Assembly: GCA_016710335.1 (NCBI GenBank)
Contig: JADJXQ010000010.1
Span: 1-64,000, forward strand
Reading direction: 5' to 3'
From: Rhodospirillales bacterium
GTDB taxonomy: Bacteria > Pseudomonadota > Alphaproteobacteria > Rhodospirillales > Defluviicoccaceae
Length of the DNA: 64,000 nt
A model generated the notes under the pieces. That model had not been told where the DNA came from. It did no database searches and saw only the letters and a program-made list of their open reading frames with translations. This document shows, one piece after another, positions 18,520-25,892 of this stretch (positions are counted from its first letter, which is position 1; each line of letters begins with the position of its first letter). The translations under genes were made by a program, and so were the position numbers.

Positions 18520-18696
18520 ATGGATGAAGACCGCACCAAAGGAAAAGCCAAGGACGTTATCGGCTCGGCCAAAGAAACGGTCGGCAAGGCGACCGGCGAC
18601 AAGGAGACGCAGCGCAGCGGCAAGGCCGATCAGACCGAGGGCAAGGTCCAGAAAGGCGTAGGCAAGGCCAAGGACGCCCTCCGCGGCAAGAAGTGA
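18520..18696 (+). CDS. CsbD family stress protein
   Basis: 58 residues, highly charged and Lys/Gly/Ala-rich, starting MDEDRTKGKAKDVIGSAKE, the typical CsbD-like sequence with internally repeated KxTG/GKA units. CsbD proteins are small, soluble, disordered-to-helical proteins induced in general stress; the biochemical role is unknown. AAGGAG lies eight bases upstream of ATG. A second small gene follows after nine bases. Confidence 0.88.
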   Translation: MDEDRTKGKAKDVIGSAKETVGKATGDKETQRSGKADQTEGKVQKGVGKAKDALRGKK

Positions 18697-18705
18697 GGGA
18701 TCGGG

Positions 18706-18792
18706 ATGCTCAAGTTCATTGGTGGCACCATTGGTGTTATCTTTCTGATCGGTCTGCTCGTCGTTATTGGCCTGCTCGTGCTTATTTTCTGA
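18706..18792 (+). CDS. 28-residue hydrophobic membrane peptide
   Basis: A very short gene encoding MLKFIGGTIGVIFLIGLLVV followed by IGLLVLIF: one uninterrupted hydrophobic helix with a single Lys near the start. GAGGGA precedes ATG, and it lies nine bases behind the CsbD stop, so it is probably cotranscribed. Peptides of this form can be stress-related membrane proteins; some small toxins look alike. Function unknown. Confidence 0.6.
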   Translation: MLKFIGGTIGVIFLIGLLVVIGLLVLIF

Positions 18793-18941
18793 GCCGACCA
18801 CATCTCACGGGCAAGAACGTCGCGACATTACCGACGACGCCCGCGCGGTCCTGAGCCACCCAGGGCTGTCCCCACGTCTGGAACAAGACTTCGACCAGCG
18901 CGATGACGGCGCGATGGCTGTGGCGGCTTCGGAAACGCGGA

Positions 18942-20645
18942 TCAGAAGTCTGCGCTCACGATGACGAAGGCGCGCACATCCTTGTTGCCCTGATCGAAAA
19001 CCGGGCGTGTGAGCGGCTTGGCGACGAGGATGTCGGTGCGCAGTCCGGGAAGGAGCGTGAAGCGGACGCCCGCTCCCGCGGAAGCGAGCGAGTCCCGTAT
19101 CGTGCCCGCGCCGCGCACCTCGTTCCAGACCGCGCCGAAATCGTAGTACCCGTACACCTGGAAGGCCTCGAGCCAGGGTTCGCCGACGTCACGTCCGTAC
19201 CTGAGTTCGACCGCTGCGGCCACGCCATGCTCGCCTGCGATTTCCGAGAAGTTGTAAGCACGGCCGAAACGGCTGCCACCCACCGCGAACTGCTCCGGGA
19301 AAAGCAGGGGGTGAAGGGAAATTTGGCCCGCAGCATCGAATTGCAGGCCGAAGTTCTCGCTTAACCCCTGTTGCCGCGTGACGCCGAAGTTGAACTTCGT
19401 GAAGTCGGGCCGACCACCCGCGCGGGATCGCAGCGCGGCATCCACCTCGCCGGCCCCCAGAATGCCGACCCCCTGACTGACCTGGGTCGTGAGAAACGTC
19501 GCGCCGCCAAACGAATCGACAAGATTGTAGTCTGCTCTCGCACTAAGAACCCGAACACGATCCTTGAGCACTGTCGCACCGTTCAGTTCCTGCTCCGAGT
19601 TGAGCAGGTCGAAATTCCCCGATAGCCACAGGTTTTGCCGCCGGGAGCGAATCAGCGGGTGCCAGATCCGGAACGACAGCAGCACCGCCCGGCTTTGCGG
19701 ATCCGGCTGCAGTGCCGCGCTTTCGTTGACGTCGCTCAGGTACCCGAACAGCGAGAGGTTTGTCCCGTTGAAACCGACCGGCTTCTCGATCGACAGCGAC
19801 CCGTACTTGAGTTCCCTAGGGTTGTCGGGCACGGTGAGTACCGTCGCTTGCAGCCTCTCGCGACGTCCGAGCACCGTATTGAGCCCGCCGCCGAACCAGG
19901 CTTGCAGTGGACCGACGCCTTCCGTCCCGCGATTGTCGAAGGAGGCGAATGCATCGACGGCGTCGTATTCGGTGGACAGGATCAGTTCGTAGATCCCGCG
20001 CGCCTCGTCCTTCGGCCTCAATCTCGCCGAGACCGTGATGCCGCCGATGTCATTGATCAGCAGAATGGCCCGTTCAAGGGCATCGAGGCGTAGGGGACGT
20101 TCTCTGACGATCCGCTCGGCATAGGGGCCGAGGAGGGCGTTTTCGCCGGCGCCTCCCTCGAACACCACGCTCTCCACATAGCCTTCGATAGCGACGATGC
20201 GCAGAATCCCCGCTTGCAGGTCCTGCGGAGGGGCCACCGCTCGCGACAAAAAATAGCCCTTCTCCCGGTAGAGCCCGGTCATTCGATCGAGGATTCCACT
20301 GACGTCCGCCGTGGTGACGCGGCGGCTCAAGAACTCGTCGTAAAGGGGCGCAAAATCTTCCGCCGTGAACACCGTTGCCCCCTCGATCGACACGGCCGCG
20401 AGAACAAATTCGATCGTCTCGAGTTCCTCCACGACGGCTGTAGGAGGAGATGGCAACTCGGGCTCGGGAGGCGGGACCGGCGCCTCCCGCTCGTTGATGC
20501 GCCGCACGATGTCGGCGGCATTCTCCGTGCGGAGCAACGGCGCGCTGATTTCTTGGCCAAAGCCGGAAACGCAACCAATCATCACCAGAAGCACAGAAAC
20601 GCCGAGCCTTGTCGCACTCAGCCGGGCCATTTCGCCGGTTCTCAC
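18942..20645 (-). CDS. TpsB-type outer-membrane transporter (ShlB/FhaC/HecB family)
   Basis: 567 residues. A signal peptide (LGVSVLLVMIGCVSGFG) precedes a Pro-rich linker, one or two POTRA domains (about 75-230: VSIEGATVFTAEDFAPLYDE) and a 16-strand barrel ending in ADF, the C-terminal Phe needed for outer-membrane assembly. Such proteins secrete or activate a large TpsA exoprotein. No TpsA gene with a haemagglutination N-domain is found in the window. The GTG at 20645 has AGGTG five bases upstream; ATG at 20630 is the alternative. Divergent to the FecR-domain gene with which it commonly clusters. Confidence 0.88.
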   Translation of the reverse strand: MRTGEMARLSATRLGVSVLLVMIGCVSGFGQEISAPLLRTENAADIVRRINEREAPVPPPEPELPSPPTAVVEELETIEFVLAAVSIEGATVFTAEDFAPLYDEFLSRRVTTADVSGILDRMTGLYREKGYFLSRAVAPPQDLQAGILRIVAIEGYVESVVFEGGAGENALLGPYAERIVRERPLRLDALERAILLINDIGGITVSARLRPKDEARGIYELILSTEYDAVDAFASFDNRGTEGVGPLQAWFGGGLNTVLGRRERLQATVLTVPDNPRELKYGSLSIEKPVGFNGTNLSLFGYLSDVNESAALQPDPQSRAVLLSFRIWHPLIRSRRQNLWLSGNFDLLNSEQELNGATVLKDRVRVLSARADYNLVDSFGGATFLTTQVSQGVGILGAGEVDAALRSRAGGRPDFTKFNFGVTRQQGLSENFGLQFDAAGQISLHPLLFPEQFAVGGSRFGRAYNFSEIAGEHGVAAAVELRYGRDVGEPWLEAFQVYGYYDFGAVWNEVRGAGTIRDSLASAGAGVRFTLLPGLRTDILVAKPLTRPVFDQGNKDVRAFVIVSADF

Positions 20646-21229
20646 AAATCACCTGTCGTCATCACACAACACGAGCGATGCCGGCCTCACGGCATCTACG
20701 TTGATCAATTTCGTGTCAGGCAGGGCGTAGCCGTCGGGGGCCCGACTTTGGTGACCACGCCCAGAGCATCCGCGGAGGCGATGCCTAATATACCCCAAAT
20801 GGGTTAATCAATGCCCGCATTCAACAAGAGCGTATCCGTGAGCGCGTGTCCGAAGCCTGGCCGTAAAGCGAACTGGCTCTATCGACCGATAGCGAAAAAA
20901 GACAGTTGCCACGTGTTTCGGCGATAATTTCAAGTAAACGCTTACAAATATCGAACGTATCATCAGCGATCTACAGAAGTCACCAGCTTGTAGCAGAATA
21001 TGATCTTATAACAAAGCAATTTTAGCCAATTTTTTTGCAGTTTTCGTGCGTGTATATAAACGTTTATTTAAGTTCATGTGATGGCTGTCACAGAATTATA
21101 CCCCCGACTGGTGGTATACCTTGACCGTGGAAGCTGCGTGCATCGGCGATGCGACTGCGATGGCCAAACCCAACCAGGGCGCACACGAGCCGGCTGTCAG
21201 CAGCGGGTTACGGAAAACAGGAGCCCCTC
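20646..21229. other. AT-rich divergent regulatory region
   Basis: 584 bases between tpsB and the FecR gene. From about 20930 to 21110 the sequence is strikingly AT-rich compared with the rest of the window (runs of T near 21030, TATATAAACG near 21053). No gene is seen. It probably carries both divergent promoters; an IHF or H-NS-like binding role is possible. Confidence 0.5.
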
Positions 21230-22363
21230 ATGTCTCTGAAAATTCGGACCAAAGCGTCTTTGGTCTTCCTGGCGTTCGCAGCGACTGCCTTCGCGAGCGG
21301 AAGCGATCGCGCCAACGCCGGCCAATCCGATCCATGGGTCGTCTTGGACGTGCAGGGACAAGTGAGCGTCGAGCGTGCGCTGGAAAGATCCGGGTACCTC
21401 AGGAAAGGAGACCGAGTGGAACCCGGAAGCCGTCTCAGTTCCGGCCCGTCGGGGAGGGCAAAGTTTGCGAACAATGGGAGCACCGTGACGCTTGCGCCGG
21501 ACAGCAGCATGGAGGTGCCGGTCAGCGGCAACGATGGTGCGCGGACGACCATCGTCCAAAGTCTCGGCGCCCTTTTCTTGAAAGTGGACAAGCGGCGGAC
21601 CGAACACTTCGAGGTGCGAACGCCTTATCTCGCCGCAGTCGTCAAGGGTACGACGTTCAACGTCAGTGTCCGGGACGGCGCTGCTTCGGTGCATCTGGTC
21701 GAGGGCGCCGTGCGCGTCAGCGACTTCGCCAGCAATCAATCTCGACTCCTCCGGCCTGGCGAGACGGCCTTGGTATCGCCGCGTAAAGGCTCCGGCGTAT
21801 CGATCGTCGGCGGGTCGCGCCAAACTTCGGACCAATCGGTGCCGAACGACAACCCCAGGGACACCGGCATCAACGAGGCGCAGAACAACGGCCAACAGAC
21901 GCAGAAACCGCAAGCGGTCGGCAACGCCAAGGTATGGAAGCTGACGCGGACCCTCGGCGGAGCCGCCGTCGATGTCGCCGAACTCACGGACGGGCTTGTT
22001 CGCGACGCACGACCCGGCAGGTCGAGCGGGCGGATGGCGAACAAAGGCGACCGCGCCGGGTACGGCGTCGGTTTGGGCGCCGGCGGCAACCCGGGCAGCG
22101 GCAGCAACGGCCGGGGCTGGGGCGCGGGCGGCAACCCGGGCGGCAGCAACGGCCGGGGCTGGGGCGTCGGCGGCAACCCGAGCAGCGGCAGCAACGGTCG
22201 GGGCTGGGGCGCCGGCGGCAACCCGGCCAGCAACGGCCACGGCATCGTCAGGAGCCCCGGGGGCAATCCGCACAGCAACGGCAACGGCCAGGCCTACGGA
22301 CCGAACGACAACCCCGGGAAAGGCAATGGCAAGGGCAATGGCAAGGGCAACGGCAAGGGGTAA
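21230..22363 (+). CDS. FecR-domain periplasmic protein with Gly/Asn-rich repeat tail
   Basis: 377 residues. Signal peptide (KASLVFLAFAATAFASG), then a FecR domain (about 33-190; GQVSVERALERSGYLRKGD, TPYLAAVVKGTTFNV), which in stand-alone form binds or senses exported material in the periplasm. The C-terminal third is low complexity: four units close to SNGRGWGAGGNPGSG (22080-22240), then a (GN)GK tail. ATG at 21230 has an AGGAG site. There is no anti-sigma transmembrane helix, so it is not a classical ferric-citrate FecR. Clusters with TpsB and CHASE2 proteins are common for this type. Confidence 0.82.
   Translation: MSLKIRTKASLVFLAFAATAFASGSDRANAGQSDPWVVLDVQGQVSVERALERSGYLRKGDRVEPGSRLSSGPSGRAKFANNGSTVTLAPDSSMEVPVSGNDGARTTIVQSLGALFLKVDKRRTEHFEVRTPYLAAVVKGTTFNVSVRDGAASVHLVEGAVRVSDFASNQSRLLRPGETALVSPRKGSGVSIVGGSRQTSDQSVPNDNPRDTGINEAQNNGQQTQKPQAVGNAKVWKLTRTLGGAAVDVAELTDGLVRDARPGRSSGRMANKGDRAGYGVGLGAGGNPGSGSNGRGWGAGGNPGGSNGRGWGVGGNPSSGSNGRGWGAGGNPASNGHGIVRSPGGNPHSNGNGQAYGPNDNPGKGNGKGNGKGNGKG
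22080..22245 (+). repeat. Intragenic repeats encoding Gly/Asn-rich units
   Basis: Four imperfect copies of a unit of about 48-51 bases encoding (G/S)SNGRGWG(A/V)GGNP lie in frame in the FecR-domain gene. They are the sort of tract that changes length by slippage. Confidence 0.7.
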
Positions 22364-22703
22364 GGGAAAGGGGGCCTGAAAAGCCCGTGGATGGCCGCGT
22401 CAGGCGCCTCGGACCGCGAACGGTCTGAGGCCTTGACGGGTTGAGCATCGAGTCTCGGAATTGCGCCGCAGCCCCGATCAGAACGTCGCAGCGCCCTGTC
22501 CTCTTCTCCGGAGTCCTCGTCTCCCAAGTCCGGTTCGGCATGAAGGGTCCCGGACTGGTCCGTGAGACCCGCACATTTGTGGCAACGGAGGCTCGCCTCG
22601 TGTTTTCACGGCGTCAGAGGCAAGCCGGTCGCCGCCGCGGGCAAGGCGAAGCGTCCACCGCGGCCAGCGGTGCGGCCCGTAACCGGGACGTGTCGGTCCT
22701 TGA
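22364..22703. other. Region between convergent genes with hairpin
   Basis: 340 bases between the FecR and CHASE2 genes. A hairpin at 22406-22431 (arms GCCTCGGACCG and CGGTCTGAGGC with one G-T pair, CGAA tetraloop) may terminate the FecR transcript, although no T run follows. No gene is seen. Confidence 0.5.
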
Positions 22704-25541
22704 TCAGGATGGTACTGCTTCAACAGCAGGCGCGGCCGCGCGGCCAAAGCCCCAGGGAGAGTCCCGAAGCCAACATTGCAGTTGGTCCGCCGGAAGCGGT
22801 CGGCTGAACAGATAGCCTTGGCCGATGTCACAGCCGAGCGCCTGCAGCATTTGCACGTGCTCCCGTGTTTCGACACCTTCGGCGACCACCTTGAGCCCCA
22901 GGTTGTGAGCAAGATCGACGGTCGAACGCACGATCGTGGCATCGCCCTGGTCTTCGTGCATGTTCATGACGAACCCCTTGTCGATCTTCAACTCGTCCAA
23001 TGGCAGGCGCTTCAGGTATGAAAGCGATGAATAGCCGGTGCCGAAGTCGTCGATCGAAAGCCGGACCCCGACGTCGCGAAGACCGTTGATGATGCGAAGC
23101 CGGTCTTCCGGATCATCCATCAAGAAGCTCTCGGTGATTTCCAGGGTCAGTCGACGCGCGTCCAGGCGCCCCGTTCGAATGCTGTCGGCGACCATCTGTG
23201 GCAGGGCATCATCCTGCAACACGCGAGGCGAGAAGTTGACCGCGAGGTCGAGCGCAAACCCTGCTTGCTGCAACGCGGACATCTCTCTCATTGCCGTCGC
23301 CAGCACCCACTCCGTGATCGGTCCAATCAGGCCGCTTACCTCTGCGTGTGGGATGAACTCGTCGGGCGGGATGGAGCCGTGCGTCGGATGCCGCCAGCGC
23401 GACAACACTTCCACGCCGCGAACGCGCTGCGTTTTCAGGTCGATCTTCGGCTGATAGACCAACGAAAGTTGCCCGTTATGGATCGCCCGGCGAAGTTCGC
23501 CGGTCAGCGTCAGGTTCCGGATGGTGTTCGCGTCTTGCTGGGCATCGTACACGGCGCTCCCGAGCTGTCGCCGCTTGGCCATGAACATGGCAACGTCCGC
23601 ACACTGAAGGAGGCGCGCCGGCTCGGTGGCATGATCCGGAAACAAGGCGACACCGATGCTGACCCCGACTTCGAGCGAAAGGTCGGAAAGCTGGAACGGA
23701 GCCTTGAATGACTCCTGTATTCTGTTGCACACGGCCAGGGTGCCGGGCATGTCCATCACCGCCGGCAACAAGATGGCGAACTCGTTACTTCCCAGCCGCG
23801 CCACCGTGTCCGCCCGCCGGAGCGGCGCACACAATCGCTTCCCGACCTCGCAAAGAAGCTCATCACCCACATCGTGTCCCAGCGTGTCATTGATCGTCTT
23901 GAACCGGTTCAGATCCAACAAGAGCAATGACAGAGGTTTCCCGTCTCTGACGGCGGCATCCATCGCAAGGCGGAGGCGATCCATCAACAAGGTCCGGTTG
24001 GGAAGTCCGGTCAAGCCGTCGTGAAGGGCCTGGTGCCTGATCTGCGCCTCGTATGCCTTTCGCTTCGTGATGTCGCGCACCAGAACGACCCAGAACTGCT
24101 CTTCCCCCGCCCGCATCTCGCTGGTTGCCAATTCCACCGGGAAGGTCGTCCCGTCCGGCCGCCTCGCGCGAAACTCATGCACACCCACCTGCAACTCCGG
24201 AATATCGAGGTGAGACCGATCCTGCCCGACAAGATCCGGGATGAGCCGTCCGACACGGAGGTTCGTAAGCTCGTGGCCGGGAACCCCGAAGATCGCCGTT
24301 GCGGCAGGATTGGCCATCTCCATCGAGCCGTCGCGACGAATGATCAGAATGCCGTCGAAGGTGTTGTCGACGATGGTCTGCATCATGGCGCTCGTGCGCC
24401 GCAGCTGCAGCCCTTGGAAGAGGATGCGAACGGCTTGCTGGTCGATGCGTTTGATCAGCTCGATCGGAAACAGAAGCGCCAGAAATGCGATGGTCGGCAT
24501 GACTTCCGGGATCAACGGTGCGGCCAACTGCAGCACGCTCGCCGCGGCGATGACGAGAAAGACGGCAGCGGCCGTGAAGAGCGCCGTGAAAGCCCAGGAG
24601 CGTCTTGCCAAATGCTGGCCGAAGCGGAGGGCAATGACTCCGATCGCGAGGGTCAACGGCAGGCCGCTGACGAACTGGAGCGTCCGTCCCTGCGTCAACG
24701 ACTGATAGGCAAGGCTGTGAATGAAGACGCCGCTTATGGAACCGTGAACAGGGACTGGAAGTTGATCGCCCATCTCGATGGCGGTCGCCCCGACGATGAT
24801 ACGCTTGCCCCGAACCCGCTCCGCATCGAACCGCCCTGCCAGCACATCCGAATACGACAGCACCGGCATCGAAAGAGGATCGAAGGCGTAGTCGATGTAG
24901 AACCACGGCGGCGCTGAAGAATCTGCGCCGGCGAGGCTGGCGGAGATCGTCGGCAATCTTTCTCCGCGCCAGGTGTCGGAGGTCGGCATCTGTCGAATCA
25001 CGCCGTCGTCATCGGGATAGACATTGGCGCTCGCCAGGTTGACGTAAGGCCTGAACGAGGCCAGCGGCTCCGTATGGACGAGTTCGACCCCGTCGCCCGT
25101 GCGGACGAGCTGCTTGTGGACGGTCAGGGTGACGCGTCCACTGGCTGAACGGAATGCTTCCTCCAGGATCTCGTCATCCCCGGGTGCTGAAGACGAGCTG
25201 AAATCGATGTCGAAAGCGATCTGTTCGGCGCCTGCAGCCAGGAGCTGTTCGATGATCTCGGCGTGGTAGCGGCGCGGCCATGGCCACACGTCCAACTCGC
25301 GCAGACTCTGCGGATCGATTGCGACGACGACGAGATCCCGATCGGCCGGTTGCGCAAACAACTTGAAGCGCAGGTCGATGAGCTCGCGCTCGACAAAATC
25401 TGACCAGCCCGTGACCGAAATGGCGATGGCAGCAACCAGCGCCAGAACGTGTAGCGCGCGCCAGGACAGGAGCGACCGGGTTTGGCGTGGTTCCGATAAT
25501 GTTTGCACCGCCAATCGATCCCCTGCTCCGCTTTCCGGCAT
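22704..25541 (-). CDS. CHASE2-PAS-GGDEF-EAL signalling protein
   Basis: 945 residues. A membrane span (about 27-45), a periplasmic CHASE2 sensor (about 46-320; FDIDFSSSSAPGDDEIL), three more spans (about 325-400), PAS (about 415-535), GGDEF (about 545-705) and EAL (about 715-930). The GGDEF site reads RLGSNEFA instead of GGDEF, so diguanylate cyclase activity is doubtful. The EAL domain keeps EVLSRWRHP, NFSPRVLQ, ITES, DDFGTGYSS and KIDKGF, so c-di-GMP phosphodiesterase activity is likely. The neighbouring FecR and TpsB genes suggest that it couples an exported adhesin-like system to c-di-GMP. Confidence 0.9.
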   Translation of the reverse strand: MPESGAGDRLAVQTLSEPRQTRSLLSWRALHVLALVAAIAISVTGWSDFVERELIDLRFKLFAQPADRDLVVVAIDPQSLRELDVWPWPRRYHAEIIEQLLAAGAEQIAFDIDFSSSSAPGDDEILEEAFRSASGRVTLTVHKQLVRTGDGVELVHTEPLASFRPYVNLASANVYPDDDGVIRQMPTSDTWRGERLPTISASLAGADSSAPPWFYIDYAFDPLSMPVLSYSDVLAGRFDAERVRGKRIIVGATAIEMGDQLPVPVHGSISGVFIHSLAYQSLTQGRTLQFVSGLPLTLAIGVIALRFGQHLARRSWAFTALFTAAAVFLVIAAASVLQLAAPLIPEVMPTIAFLALLFPIELIKRIDQQAVRILFQGLQLRRTSAMMQTIVDNTFDGILIIRRDGSMEMANPAATAIFGVPGHELTNLRVGRLIPDLVGQDRSHLDIPELQVGVHEFRARRPDGTTFPVELATSEMRAGEEQFWVVLVRDITKRKAYEAQIRHQALHDGLTGLPNRTLLMDRLRLAMDAAVRDGKPLSLLLLDLNRFKTINDTLGHDVGDELLCEVGKRLCAPLRRADTVARLGSNEFAILLPAVMDMPGTLAVCNRIQESFKAPFQLSDLSLEVGVSIGVALFPDHATEPARLLQCADVAMFMAKRRQLGSAVYDAQQDANTIRNLTLTGELRRAIHNGQLSLVYQPKIDLKTQRVRGVEVLSRWRHPTHGSIPPDEFIPHAEVSGLIGPITEWVLATAMREMSALQQAGFALDLAVNFSPRVLQDDALPQMVADSIRTGRLDARRLTLEITESFLMDDPEDRLRIINGLRDVGVRLSIDDFGTGYSSLSYLKRLPLDELKIDKGFVMNMHEDQGDATIVRSTVDLAHNLGLKVVAEGVETREHVQMLQALGCDIGQGYLFSRPLPADQLQCWLRDSPWGFGRAAAPAVEAVPS

Positions 25542-25639
25542 GTCATCTCGCGCCGGACGGCCGGGCGACCGGTCACCGGGAGTGTCTGCGATCTCGGTTT
25601 CTGTTGTATGAACCCCATCGGGCGCGGCGGCGCGGCCGC

Positions 25640-25867
25640 ATGAAGGGGAAAGGGCTGGGCGCCTTCCTGCTCATGGATGCCCTGAACCGCATCCTGCTCG
25701 CGACGCAAACACTCGCGGTCCACGCGGTGATTGTCGATGCGAAAGACGATGCCGCCGCCGCGTTCCATCGCAAGTACGGGCTAATCCCGTTCGCGGGTGC
25801 GGGCCGGCGGCTGTTCCTGCCGATGGCGACGATCCGAGGGCCGGCGGAAGGGATGCATGGCGGATGA
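25640..25867 (+). pseudogene. Truncated GNAT acetyltransferase remnant
   Basis: The frame encodes only the second half of a GNAT toxin-like acetyltransferase: KGKGLGAFLLMDALNRILLA, then VDAKDDAAAAFHRKYGLIPF and RRLFLPMATI. These match the acetyl-CoA site and C-terminus of the GNAT proteins that pair with DUF1778 antitoxins. The N-terminal half and an antitoxin gene are missing; upstream sequence belongs to the CHASE2 promoter area. Probably a dead fragment. Confidence 0.7.
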
Positions 25868-25892
25868 CGCAACGAGGGGGGAGGCAGGCGCT

